Positions 45,551 to 57,980 of a stretch of DNA of 64,000 nucleotides are shown here, piece by piece. Under the pieces are notes generated by a model that saw only the letters and a program-made list of their open reading frames with translations, did not search any database and was not told where the DNA came from. This DNA comes from Cocos nucifera (Eukaryota; Streptophyta; Magnoliopsida; Arecales; Arecaceae): contig QRFJ01000492.1 of NCBI GenBank assembly GCA_006176705.1, forward strand, positions 1-64,000, in the 5' to 3' direction. Position numbers and translations under genes: made by a program. How positions within the stretch are numbered: position 1 is the first letter of the stretch; the number at the start of each line of letters is the position of its first letter.

Positions 45551-47833
45551 TGAAGAGAAAATACTGATTTTTTAGATCAGGTTCGTTCAAATCTGATTGG
45601 ATCAAGAGGCATATTTCAAAAATTTTCTCTTAGATCTAAATCAGATCTAACATATTTTAGATCTAATTTTATGATATGATAAATAAAAAATTAAATTAAA
45701 TTAAATCTAAATTACTTTTACCTTGATATGGGTAATTCGATTATCCGTTGATGATCTGCCGATAGCCTGAGGTTCTGGATCTAGCCATGCAAGCACCTGG
45801 CCTCTATCGATATCTACTTAGATTGAATCTGGAGATCTTCTTCTTCTTTATCTCATCTCTAAAAATTAGATATGGATCTGGTTTGGAGGATCTTCGAAAC
45901 TCCTTTCGAAGATCTACTGTCGTCTCTGCAGCAGTGCTGCCTTCTTCCTTTCTCGTCAGCCTTTTCTTACTTGAATCGCACTAATCTGAAGGCCCAACTT
46001 CCTTGGGCGTGGAGAGGAGAGAGAGAATTAGAAAGATGGTATAGAGGAGAGAGAGGGGTAGTCTTAGGGCATGGCTTAGGAGAGAGTTCTTTTAAAGTTG
46101 GGTGCAGACAGGTCTTTATATAGACCCTGCTGCACCATGCAGTGCCACATCACCCCGGTCAATCACGTTGCTTCATTCAATAAGATCTAAATCTGATTGA
46201 TTGAATGACATCATCTGATCCAATCAGATGAGAGACCCATAGATTCATCCTAAGGTGGCATCTAAGACTGATCAAAGTCTATTGGTGAGGGTCACCTAGT
46301 TTGAATCCAAGAAGCAACCTGGAGTCCCATCCATATGGGACTCCAGGCATCCCTATCCATGGGCGCATGCCATCCTAGGCATGCTCCCCCTCCTTTCTAA
46401 TTTTCAAGAAGAAGACAAGCCCCTATCTGCTCTCCAATAAGTGCATGACATATGGGCAGATGTCCAAGGGTCAAAGGTCAACATTTGACCAAAGTCAAAG
46501 AACAAGAATTAGCAGGTGATGAAAAATGGTAGGTATTGTCTTAAATTTATCTCATAAATTAAAATAACCCTTTTCTGACCTGGACAAGCTCCAGTCAGAT
46601 CAGGTAAAGGTACCTGAGTGAGCACAAATACATTTTGCTCAGTCGAGACAACTTTTAATGATAGAAAAAAGAGAATATTAGGTTCAATCGTGTGCTAGCA
46701 CGATTTCCTTGAACCTAATTGAATCAAATTCAAATCAATTGAACTAGGTTAGTTCAATTGATGATATCCAGATCCAACCTTGTTTGTGTGACCCAATTAG
46801 GTTCAGTTCTATATGGTAATGGGATATGTCATGATCTCCATCATCAACATCATCAAAACTCCTTTCGATAGATCAGAACTCTTCTAATTCACACAACTGG
46901 AATGATCGATCATCTAAATCATTCTAATTGCTCCCAAAATCCACCAGTGACACCTAGCAGTATATGGTGGCATCCCATCAAAACTAAAAATGAACCTCTT
47001 GGTGCAGCTAACTATGTGATTAAGTTCTTCTATCTTAAGCCCTGATCAGATTAGGGTTAAGGTGAACTCGTCAAACCCTTATTTCTATCATATGATTTAA
47101 TCATTCGATTCAAGTCCGATGTGAAAACCTTAATAGAAACTCTTTCTATTATTTCACTCTCTGCCATGGCCATGGGCTTATGGACTTGATTCTCATGATC
47201 ATCATAGGGCTGCTCCTCATCCACTGAGGTAGATAGATTTCATCTTCATGCAATCCAATTTCTACAATGAACATGCTATAGCCAACATACACCTTAGGGT
47301 TCCGAATGGCTAAGAGACCGAGTCATGGTGTAGTCAAGCTATAACACCCTCAAGGTGAACTACCGATGCACCTTAGGTCAAAGAACCAGACACACTACTG
47401 TAGCTTCGAGTCAGTCATCGATGAGAAGGTAGACTTTCATATGACTATTCGAGGTGGTCACGCTCAGTGCCCTCATTCTCTAACGAGTACCTGTACTCTC
47501 GCTTCGATGTCTCTACACTGTAGACTCAAGACTCATCTACTATAAAGAAGCGATTATACACTAACCTTCTGGATCAATCACCATCCTCATGATGATCCTA
47601 CGATCAGGAACATTTTATAAGTTAATAATAAAAATTCTTGTCTTAAATTTTCAACTCTTGAAAATAAGAATTATCATTACCATTAACTCAGGGGATGTAT
47701 CATAGATACTAAATATACATATGTGATAGAAAATAATTTATTTTATTATTTATAGTCAAAATTATAATTTTGCCTCTAAAAGTATATTACAAGTGTCAGC
47801 CAATTCTGGCTTCTAGGGAACACATATCTAACA
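45551..47833 (-). repeat. 5' LTR of element D (2283 bp)
   Basis: On the minus strand it runs from TGTTAGATATGTG at 47833 to TTCA at 45551 next to the PBS. A TATA-like TCTATATAAAGA lies at 46125-46114 on the minus strand. A 13-bp inverted repeat at 46318-46347 corresponds to that of the other LTR. Frames at 45787 and 45872 are chance. Confidence 0.93.
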
Positions 47834-48867
47834 CTATGATCTAGAGAGCATCCAGTTTGGATCCAACGATCATGGCTTTTTCCTACCTTGATTTGAAATC
47901 CATCAGCTCCCTCTCACGCGATCGGATGGCTCCGAGCAATCCTAGCAATGATCCGACGACTGGTGTTCATTCCAGCGATGATTAAGGCACATGGATCATG
48001 ATCCAACGATCAAAATCTCATCATCGAGCATGAATGGATGGCCAAAATTTAATTCAAATGGATTTAGGCTAATATATGTTGGTTTTTAGTATTTTTTGGA
48101 TCATTTGATCAAGATCTAACAGCCAGAATTCATAGAATTCATCCAAAAAAAATTTTAATCCAATTTTTCATGGGCTTTCTTTATATTTGCTGATCAAAAT
48201 TTCTTCTTAGTTCCATATTGCCAAGAAGCAAAGGTTCTAGCCCTTGTAACTCTATTTAAAGGATATCAGGCCATCAAATCAAAGCATCTTTGGTCAAGAG
48301 AAGGTGATAGTACAGGTTAAAGCCATACTTGGAATTCATGGTGGCTTCGAGATAGATGGTGTCGATAGAAAGAGTTGGACTTCTACACCATCTCAATGCC
48401 AATGCCGATCCAAGATCAAGATCAACACTAATTTTTATTTTTTTCTATCTTTTTAATTTCATATTTTTAATTTTTGAAAATTAATTTTAATACAAAATTT
48501 CTTTTATGCACTTTAAATTCATGCTTTTTACTTTTAATTATAATTTAATTTTGATCTTTATTTTTTATTGAACTTTATTTTTATTGCAAGTAGATGCTAA
48601 GATCTAACTAGTAGATCTTAGTACCAAGTTTAATTTTCTACATCATTTAATTTTTATTTTTTATTTATAATTTTATTTTTCAACTTTAACTTATTTTCAA
48701 ACCTCTTTTCCTTTTCTTTTTTTTTTTTACAAAAATTGAAGAATTCAAAATCAAAACACTACCTTTTCTATGAATTTGATCCAACTCACTACTTTCTATA
48801 TATTTTTAAGAAGTCAAAATTAAATTGATAAACATGGTGTATTAACGACAACATCATGCTCTTATCA
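47834..48867 (+). repeat. 3' LTR of element C, part 2
   Basis: This continues the LTR broken at 38006. The first five bases, CTATG, are the right target duplication of element D. The end, CATCATGCTCTTATCA, equals the 5' LTR end at 27485. Confidence 0.92.
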
Positions 48868-48872
48868 CCCTC
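48868..48872 (+). repeat. Target site duplication of element C, right copy
   Basis: CCCTC, identical to 25960-25964. Confidence 0.85.
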
Positions 48873-50900
48873 AATAGCTAATGTAGATCGATCTAGTTCG
48901 ATCTCTTTCTTTTAATTTTTAAGATGCTCCAAAAAACCAGCAGAGGTAAGGAAGAGGTAAAGAAAGCTCTCAAAAAAATTCCATGATTTTGTGACACTCA
49001 CAGTTCATGTTCTCTCTTTCCAAATCCTAGGCTAAAACCCTAGGATAGCACTCACCCAAAACCCTGCACCGGTCTCTAGAATTTTTCCTCTTGTAAAAAG
49101 CTCTGATTTTTCTTGCACACAAGAGGGCTCATGCAGAAGGGACTCTCTCACTCTTTCTAGATGTGCACATGCCCTAGAGAAAACCTCATTTTATTTGCGC
49201 CAAATAGAGTCCAAAGCATATGGAGGGTTAAGATGAGGTGGTTGCGCATTCAAATTCAAATCCCATTGAATTTGAATCGTAACCAATTTGGTTTTATCCA
49301 CTTGAGGTATTAGAAGGAAGGGCATCCACCCTCTTGTGCATGGTATCCTTCATGAGAATTCTCAATTCTCATGAAGAAAGGGTGGGTGCAAGACTAGGTG
49401 ATCTGGTGCAAGGATGACTAGTTAAACTAGACTCCATAACCTTATCCAATTAAAACCCAATCCAAAGCAATTTGGCTAGGCCTAATTAGACCAGATTAAA
49501 TCCAACTAAACTAGGCTTAGATAAACTCAATTAAATTCTAATCAAATTAGAAATTAATTAAGCCCAACCCCTAACAAACCAAGGAATAAACCTCCTCGGT
49601 GATTAAGTCATCTCATAACCTAATCGAGTCAAACCCAATTGAATCTAATTCAACTGGACTTGATCCAAAATTCATCACTCAATCAAATTGAGTTAATTAG
49701 TAATCAAATCTCTAATTAATCTTTTCATAAATATAGAGTCCAAATCTAGTAGGTGTCTTGGTAATAGAGTCCCATCTATATGAAACTCTTGATTGAAGAG
49801 TTCCAAACTAGTGGGACTCTTGATCCCAGTATCCCAAATAAGTGAAACTCATGATCATAGAGTTTCAGACCAATAGGACTCTCGATCACAGAGTCTCAGA
49901 CAAGTAGGACGTAGAGTTTTAATGCAGTAGGACTCTTGATCATAGAGTCTTAGTCCAGTAGGACTCAACATCTGCCATTAGATCAAGTAGAAATCTCTAA
50001 TGTGTGTGATCCCATAGGTTCGAATCTAAGCCAATAGCACGGGAACCAATTTTTATATCAGTCGATGTGACCATCTAGCAATGGTACCCAATGTCTAGAT
50101 AGATTGAATAGTTATAATCGCAACATTTAGAACCTACTCGAATATGGTTATCGTATAATTCATTTCTTTAACCTCTATGTTTAAAATGACTCAGAGTTAA
50201 ACTGCCAACTTTGAAAAATATATCCAAATCGTATCTCAATGTAATCAGTCCTATGATCCCTGACAAGGACAATCCTGGCCATGGCTTTGCTAAATCGAAA
50301 CACAATTCAGCATAACTCCTAATATCTAAAGTAGTCAATCTCATCTTGATTCACACACCGACTCCTCAAGTACTTAGCTGTGCCCAAAAATCTTCCATCT
50401 TTAAATTAGAAATTTAGGTGGTCTGACACCAAAGCATAGTAAGTTGCTTGAAAGTATCATGGTGACCTCAAGTCGGAGGAACACTGATATCCATATCCCT
50501 TCGGAGTATATCTTGATAGTAAAAAGCTCCGAAGTTGGTCACATTCAGTGTAGATATATCCTTACATCTCACCTACATGCCATACTAGTATCTCCACACT
50601 TCTTGGTTAAGAGGACAACCAATCCATATGGCACACAATAATCTATACTCGATAAACATCATTGTCCTTGGTAGTATGTATCGATCGCAAACAGATTTAA
50701 GGACTAAATGATAAATCCTCCTTTATCGATTGTAAATAGTTTTAAGGACTTTATCACAACATAAGTTTATTAGAAATTATAAAGAATTTATGATGAAAAA
50801 GTTAAAATAACATTTTATTCATTTATAATTTATATATAATTAAAAAAATAGTTCAACCATCAATAGAATGATGATTGACTTTGGGATACAATTCTTAATA
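48873..50900 (-). repeat. 3' LTR of element E, part 2 (family B)
   Basis: This continues the minus-strand LTR broken at 25964. Its 5' terminus at 50900 reads TATTAAGAATTGTATCCC on the minus strand, next to a polypurine tract. It resembles the LTRs at 5746-8407 and 53303-55013. The frame at 50444-50641 corresponds to the 60-residue LTR frames of the tandem array and is not a gene. Confidence 0.88.
49731..49967 (-). repeat. 31-bp LTR minisatellite, ~8 units
   Basis: About eight units, mostly 31 bp and two of about 27 bp, share GATCATAGAGTC and then AGTAGGACTC. Each unit is an imperfect dyad. The same array has about four units in the LTR at 7361-7484 and about one hairpin unit in the LTRs at 1690, 54645 and 62100. 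Confidence 0.82.
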
Positions 50901-50912
50901 ATCTCCTACTTG
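50901..50912 (-). other. Polypurine tract of element E
   Basis: The minus strand reads CAAGTAGGAGAT directly before the LTR start. This is a decayed AAGTGGGAG tract. Confidence 0.75.
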
Positions 50913-50914
50913 GA

Positions 50915-51420
50915 CTAAAGCCAATCGGTATAGTATCTAATACCCATCTTTGACTTGAAAACATCGAACTCTTTTACCATAACCGCTTTAGTGAATGGGT
51001 CGCTAGATTCTTCTTTTCATTAATCTTTTGAAGGTTGACATCACCTCGATCCATAAACTCCCAAACAAGGTGGTAGCAATGTAGAACATGCTTCATCCGC
51101 TAGTATGCCTTCGGTTCCTTCGTCTGAGCAATGACTCTAAAGCTGTTGTAGTAGAGCAGAATTGGACCATTAAGAGAGGGTGCCACTCCAAGCTTGGTAA
51201 AGAATTTTCTTAGCCACATAGCTTCTTTAGCAGCATCTGATGCAGTGACATATTCCACATCGCATACTAAGTCGGCCATAGTGTATTGCTTGAAACTCTT
51301 CCAGCAAACAGCTCCACCGTTAGGTGTAAACACATATCCCGACATACTTTTGCTATCATCATGATCATATTAAAAATGAAAGTTTATAAATCCCACAAGT
51401 TTTAAATCTGATTCACCATA
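50915..51420 (-). pseudogene. Copia RNase H of element E
   Basis: The minus-strand frame ends at a TAG (50917-50915) after RY.TDWL-like residues. The readable piece 51100-51345 gives SGYVFTPNGGAVCWKSFKQY, YVTASDAAKEAMWLRKFFTK and LGVAPSLNGPILLYY. It matches the RNase H of element B (60190-60753). The catalytic region is partly mutated (YYNSF where the others have Y(C/Y)DN). Confidence 0.85.
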
Positions 51421-52560
51421 AATAAGCCACTAGGATAGTTTTAACAACCTTCCAGTAGTTCTTCTCTAGATTAGATTGGTATCTACTCACTACTCCTAGT
51501 AAGTATGCCACATCTGGTCTCGCATATATCATGGCATACATGATAGAATTCACTATTGAAGTATATAAAATTCTACTAATACACTCTCTCTCTTGAGGTA
51601 TTGTCGAACAATCCCTTCCAAGAGAGAAATTTCATGTTCTATTGGTTGATAGCCCTTCTTGAAATTCTCCATACTGAATCACTTTAGCACGGTGTCTATA
51701 TACGTGGACTAGGACAATCCAAGAAATTTCTTAGATCTATCTCTATAGATCTTTATCCCTAGGATGTAGGAAGATTCTCTCAAGTCCTTCATGGAGAACT
51801 AAGACGATAGTCAAATCTTTATTTTCTATAATGTAGAGATATCATTTTCGATTAAGAGAATCTCATCTACATACAATATAAGAAATATAACTACTGAACC
51901 ATTAGCCTACTTGTATATGCAGGGCTCTTCTCTATTCTTAATGTAGCTATACATTTTGATTATCTTATCAAAATGCATGTTCCAACTCCGAGATATCTAC
52001 TTCAGCCCATAAATGGACTGTTAAAGCTTGCACACCTTAGACTCATTTATGGATGTGAATCCTTTAGGTTGTATCATATACACCTCTTTGTCTAGCTCTC
52101 CATTAAGAAAAGTTATTTTCACGTCCATCTGTCAGATTTCATAGTCCAGATGGATAGCTATTGCAAGCATAATCTAAATAAACTTGAGCATTGCTGCAAG
52201 AGAAAACATCTCATCATAGTCTATACCATAACATTGATGATACCCCTTGACAACCAAATGGGCCTTATAGGTCTCCATCTTGCCATCTGCTCCCCTTTTT
52301 CTTTTGAAGATCCATTTATATCCTATGGATTTTATCCCTTCAAGTGGATAATGTCCATACATCATTGACCTTCATGGACTCTATTTTAGATTTCATGGCT
52401 TCAAGCCACTTCTCATAATTGGATCTCTGCATTACATCCATGTAGGTAATCAGATCTTCATCGTTCTCATCAAGCTTGATAGGATCACCATCCTAGATCA
52501 AGAAATTATAGTATCTATCTAGCTAACATGGTACTCTACCAGACCATTTTAAGGGTGCAG
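51421..52560 (-). pseudogene. Copia reverse transcriptase of element E
   Basis: The minus strand carries IGYKWIFKRKRGADGKMETY and KAHLVVKGYHQCYGIDYDEM in 52174-52365. The active site follows near 51862-51876, where YVDD is YVDE, so one catalytic Asp is lost. It is followed by LLIEND. Stops and indels separate the pieces. It is closest to the RT of element B (59249-59824). Confidence 0.85.
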
Positions 52561-53302
52561 GTACATTAGGATCTAATTTGATCTAATGAAATCTGATTCA
52601 GATTCAGCTACTTGTCAATTTTTTCATCTATCAAACTTTCTCAAGTTCAAACTTAAAGGCATTAGTTTCTTCACCAAGAAACTTCTTTTCTAAAAAGATT
52701 GTCTTAAGGCTGACAAATGTCTTTTGTTTATTAACAAGGCAGAAATAATATCCTTTGATCTCTTTTGGGTATCCTATAAAAGTGCACTTATTAGACCTAG
52801 GTTCAAGCTTGTCCGTCATTAAATGTTTGACATAAGCCGAATACCTCTAAATCCTAAGATGCGAGAGTACTGGCTCACGCCTTGTCCATATCTCATATGG
52901 TATTTTAGCTATAGACTTACTTAAAACTTTATTTAGAATATAACAAGCCGACTCGAGTGCATATTCCTAGAAGAGGATTGGTAGACTAGCAAAGCCCATC
53001 ATGGATCAAACCATATCCAACGGGATCCGATTCCTCCTTTCAGACACACCATTATGCTATGGTGTTCCAGGAGGAGTCCATTAAGAGAGAATCCTATTCT
53101 CTTCTAGATATGTTAGAAACTCACTGAAAAGGTACTCATCTCTTTGGTCAGATCGAAGAATTTTAATATCTTTTTTAATTTATTTTTCTACCTCATTACA
53201 AAATAATTTGAACATTTCAAAAGATTCTAATTTATGTTTCATCAAGTAGACATACCTATACCTCGATAGATCATCTGTGAAAGTGATGAAGTAGAAATAT
53301 CT
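52561..53302 (-). pseudogene. Copia integrase of element E, truncated by element B
   Basis: The minus strand shows EPRSNKCTFIGYPKEIKGYYF near 52725-52800, a PYEIWTR-like piece near 52880-52910, and NGIPLDMV-like text near 53005-53040. The core then shows FITFTDDLSRYRYVYLM near 53225-53290. It stops at about 53300, inside the core, where the LTR of element B begins. The rest of integrase, protease, gag and the 5' LTR of E should lie beyond the right end of B, outside the window. Confidence 0.85.
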
Positions 53303-55013
53303 TATTAAGAATTATATCCCAAAGCCAATCATCAGCCTATTGATGGTTGAGTTATTTTATAATTATAATTAATTTATTAATTAATAAAAATATTTTGGCA
53401 TCTTTTTCATCGTAAGTTTACATCTTCTAATGAACTCCATTATTGTGATGAAGTCCTTAGGACTGTTTAGTTTCGATAAAGAGAGGATTTATCGATTAGT
53501 CCTTAAATTTATTCATGACTAAATGATAGGCAGTTAATTAGGACAACAGCATCTATCGAGCATAGATCACTATATGCCATATAGATTAGTTGTCCTCTTA
53601 ACCAAGGAGTGTGGAGACACTGGTATGGCATACAGATGAGATGTATGGGTGCATCATCATTGAACGTGACCAACTTTAGAGCATTCTGCTATCGAGAGTG
53701 TCTTTGATGGAATATAGGTATAAGTATCCCTTAGACCTAAGATCACCTCAGTAACTTGCAAGCAACTCACTGTGCTTTGGTACCAAACTAACTAAATTTT
53801 TAATTCAATAATTGAAGGCTTTTAGGCATAGTCAAGTAGTTATGAAGTCAAAGTGTGATTAAGATAGAATTGACTACTTCAAGAGTTAGAGAAGAATGTA
53901 TCACTGTATTTCAATATAGCAAAACCTTGGCCAGGATAATCCATCAGATGAATTTGATATTTTGAAATACAATGTCGATAACCTGATCAAAGTTGATAAT
54001 TAAACTCTGAAGTGTCCTACAAGCATTGTGGTCAAGGGGATGAATTATATAAAAATTATATCTGCATTGGTTCTAAGGATGGTGTTCTACACCTCCGACC
54101 TATCCGACCGTCGGGTATCATTGCTAGATGATCACTTTGATTGATATAAAAATTTATTCCTATGCTACTGACTTAGGTTTAGACCTATGAGGTCATACAC
54201 ATTAGAGCTTATGATCTGATCGGATGGTTGATCAATGATTAAGAATCGTTCTAGAGTTAAACAATCAATACGATTGGTGTTTAACCTAGTGCAAGTGTTG
54301 CAGGAGGATCGATTAGCAATTAAATTGCTAATTAGCTTAATTTGATTAAGACAATAGACTGAGATTAAGTCTAATTAAATATAATTTAATTATATTTAGT
54401 TTGAACTTGATTGGATCAAGTCCAATTGGTTTATTGGATAAGCAAAGTGCAAGGAAGAACTAGTCCTAGTCTAACTAGGACTCGGATTAATCTAATTTTT
54501 TAATTTAATTAAAAAATAAATTAGAATTAAATTTAATTTAATCTAATTTAATTAAGTCTTTAAATAAATTAGGGCCTTATTTAATTGGGTTGATTTAATC
54601 TTGATTTTATTTGGTTAAAAGCTCTTGTTTGACCAAGTCAAAATAGGAGTCCTAGTGTGACTAGGTCTCCCTATCACTTATGCCACTTAATCCTCATGCT
54701 CCGTACCCTTTTTTTTTTCTTTCTTGCATGAAAATTCTCCACTCCCATGGCTTCTCATGCCCTCTTTCTCTCCTCCTTTTCTCATAAGATAATTTATTGG
54801 AAGACCAAGTCAAAAGAGGAGTTAGTTTTGCTTAGGATTCTATGAGATAGAATCCTTATTGACCGAAACTCCTTCCCTTGAGTGCCGCCCTCTCTTTTAA
54901 TTAATTCTTCTCTTATTTTATGAAAATAATTTTCTTTTTGTGTGTTCTCTCTTGCTGGTCCATGTCAATAATTATGGAGGAGGTGCCCACTTGGGCACCC
55001 CAACAACTTCCAT
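53303..55013 (+). repeat. 5' LTR of element B, 3' end deleted
   Basis: It starts TATTAAGAATTATATCCC and aligns with the 3' LTR from 60767. It ends at CAACTTCCAT (55013), where the 3' LTR continues for several hundred more bases. About 780 bp of LTR, judged from the copy at 912-2843, and the PBS are missing. Confidence 0.88.
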
Positions 55014-56797
55014 AAGGTTGTCCTGTTGTAAAGTTTATCCCTTACAGTGAATAGGTTGTCCTAGTTCATGATGATCTAACTCTAATCATAAATTTATTTA
55101 ATTTAATCTAATTTTATTTATAATTTAATATATTTAAAATAGTTTTAGATTTAAAAATAAAATATTTTAGATTATACGGACTACCATGAGGTTGTCCTGC
55201 TGTAAGGTTTATCCCTTACAGTGAATAAGTTGTCCTAGTACATGTTGATCTAAAATATTGATCAAAAAATTTTAAATTAGATCTAAGAAATTATATGATC
55301 TGATTAAAAATATTTTAATCCCATTTTAATCTTCATAAATATGTTAGATTTGATCTAGAAAGATTTATGATTGATTATTATTGAAACTATTTCAATTACA
55401 TGAACCTATTTAGATTAGATCTAAAGTAGATTCATGTTTATGTTACTTGCATATTGATTATGAATCAAACATGCAAATTAATTGATAAAACCATATTGTA
55501 AAAATATTTTACCAATATGAAAACTATTTTCGAAAAGCCAAATCCCAACCCTCAGCCCAAAACTTAATTAAGAATTAAGAAGTTGTTTGATTAGATTCTA
55601 GAATTATAAATTGAAGATCCTATGACACAAATCATAACACATTGGGTTAATGGGTTAGTAGAGATTAGGTCCATTAATTAGGTTAGACCTAAGATTAGAT
55701 TAAAGAATGGACTTAATTAGAGAGTTGACTAAATCTAATCAATTGTTGTCTTAGATTAGGTCAAGGATTCTCTAGATTAATTGCAATAGTTGTAGTTGGT
55801 CAAGTCCATGTCTTTAACAAGACCCAAGATAGACTTGATTCTTGGCTATACGGTCTAGTACGAACTGTTAGGTTGATCTAATTAAAATTAATTAAATCAG
55901 TTGGTGTCTAAGATAAATTAGATCAGTGGTTTTTAATTAGCAGCTCGCTTACCTGGCCATTTTTTATGGTGTCTAAGGTAAGCCTAGCAGACCCTTCCAC
56001 TGATCGAACTTACCTGACCTCTTGGTGAGATTATGTTTTGATCAGATCGCTTAAGTATTCGAGTTGACCTATCTCAGCTAGGTAAATTAGTTTGACTGAT
56101 TTAGGTGCTCCTAGACCAGCCTATTAATGATCTCCCTTAAGTTGACTTGGTGAAGTTAGTGGAATAATCATGACAAGCTGGTTAATCTGACCTACTCGCT
56201 TCTATAAATTAAATCTTCTAAAATTATTAGGTCCCTAAAATGAAATAGTTATATGATAATTGGATCATAGCCTTCCATTAAAGTGGATGATAATGAGTCC
56301 ATCAGTTGCATAATCATTAGAGGCCCAAAAGCCTGGTGCTTATCGATTGATGGAATTATCATTCCTTATATGATCTCTTGGATACATCTTTCTAAATGAT
56401 GGTTAGGTGGACCAACCAAAGTTGGGTCTGATCATTCATTGGTTGGATGGGCCAAGTATGGTCATGTTAATAGTTGGACCTAAATGGATCCTTTTCTGAG
56501 AAGTCCAAAGCAAACTGATTAGGGCCTAGGGCAAAATTTAATTATTGAAAATTATTTGAAAAAATAATTGGTTATGAACCTACCCTTAGATGTACATGGA
56601 TGGGCTAACCAAAGTTGGGCTCGTATACAGTCTATCTGGATTCTAGTACCCATTAAGAAATTAGGATAATTCCTCAAATTAGAGGTAGAGGCTACCAATT
56701 CGAATAAATTAGTGAGAGAAATCTTTTGATTAAAGTCCAAATCTTTAGATTTAATGAATCAATTACTAATTAGGTTTTGATTTTTTTTTGTGTAAAT
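55014..56797 (+). other. 5' leader of element B with a duplicated 60-bp block
   Basis: Untranslated leader. A block of about 60 bp, with GGTTGTCCTG and TTATCCCTTACAGTGAATA, occurs at about 55014-55072 and again at about 55192-55250. The part from 55500 on matches, in reverse, the leader of element H. An AAGGTAAGC motif lies at 55975-55983. The frame at 56552-56740 (minus) is chance. No gene. Confidence 0.8.
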
Positions 56798-57640
56798 ATG
56801 GCCACTTTTCTATCGCTCTGATCATTGTTGGATAATGATAAGTTGGTGGGATCCAACTTCAGTAGCTGGTACCGAAAGTTGAAAATTGTCCTAGAGCATG
56901 AATGGATCCTATATGTGCTGATGGATCACCTGAGGAACCTGCTACCAATATACGTGGAGTAATCAAAGATACTTATCAGAAGTGGCTCAGTGATCGAACC
57001 ATGGTGCGCTGCATTATGCTAGCTACGATGAGCGACGAGCTCAGTCGTAGGTTTGAGACAGCTCAGCCAAATGAAATGCTCTAAGTATTGAAGGATTCTT
57101 TTGGCACACCCGATGACATTGAGAGGCACAAAACTAGTTACGCAATCTTCAATGCCAGAATGTAGGATGGAGCCTCTATCACTAATCATGTACTGTATAT
57201 GATCGAGCTGATAAAGCACTTGAGCAAACTTGGCTTTCCCTTGTATGAAGAACTTGGGAAAGATGCAATACTGAACTCGTTGCCAAGGTCCTATCTCCTT
57301 TTTCTTACTCATTACAAAATGACAAAGCCTGAAGTAAACTACCATGGCTAACTGGGATTACTTTAGAACTTTGAGAAGGATCGCCAGCTCTATAAAGAGT
57401 CGGTGAACTTAGTGGGAGGTTCATCTTCTGATTCTCAATCCTTTAGAAAAGAGAAGAAGAACAAGAAGAAGAAAATAAAAAAGGTGCAAGTTCAGACTGG
57501 GACATTAGTGCAGGGCCAGGCCAGAAAGATCAAGCTCAATAAGAGTCAAGCTGAATGCTTTTTTTTCAAGAAGCAAAGACACTGAAAGAGAAACTATCCT
57601 CAGTATATTGCCTCCCTAGATCCGAACAGATAGAGAAAGA
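56798..57640 (+). pseudogene. Copia gag of element B, broken
   Basis: The ATG at 56798 opens MATFLSL with a TGA at codon 8. A frame change near 56890 leads to 56902-57084: EEPATN.RGV.KDTYQKWLSDRT, CIMLATMSDELSRRFE and AQPNEML. Next come a SFGTPDDIERHKTS segment and LIKHLSKLGFP near 57215. A SSSDSQSFRKEKKNKKKK tail lies in 57403-57585. The zinc knuckle near 57555-57595 reads CFFFKKQRH, then a stop, then KRNY, so two Cys residues and the Trp are lost. Confidence 0.9.
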
Positions 57641-57980
57641 AGCAAGCTGTTGCTAGGCTATGTATTTATATGATAACTCCTTGCAATTTCTCTATTTGTG
57701 ATATTACTGACTGGGTATTGGATACCAGTAGCCCTTACCATATTTGCAATTCTTTGCAGGAATTGCAGGTCAGTAGAAGATTCGAGCAAAGTGTGAGATT
57801 CCTAAACGTTGGAGATAGAAGACTAGTTCTAATTCTAGCTTTAGAAATTTTGAAACTTATATTTGAATCTCATACCATTGTTCTTGGTGATTGTCATTTT
57901 TGTCCTAGTTTCTTTTTAAATATCATTTCTGTAGTCCTTTTGGCCATGAACAATTATGAAATTTCAATAAAAAAATAAAT
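57641..57980 (+). pseudogene. Copia aspartic protease of element B
   Basis: The frame 57670-57978 carries WVLDTSSPYHICNSLQELQ. The catalytic DTG/DSG triplet has become DTS. VGDRRLVLILALEILKL and GDCHFCPSFFLNIIS match the fold of copia proteases. It is inactive because the invariant Gly is missing. Confidence 0.85.

Larger units (their letters stand above)
38007..47833 (-). mobile_element. Element D: full-length family A copia, minus strand
   Basis: A structurally complete 9827-bp copia element with an exact 5-bp target duplication. LTRs are 38007-40287 and 45551-47833. PBS, leader, gag, protease, integrase, partial reverse transcriptase, RNase H and polypurine tract follow in order on the minus strand. 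By eye the two LTRs are about 90% identical, so the insertion is not recent. A deletion removes the RT active site and several stops are present, so it is not autonomous. Confidence 0.93.

Noticed and set aside
57019..57345. 108-residue minus-strand frame
   Set aside because: It is antisense to the gag of element B, whose plus-strand motifs are clear.
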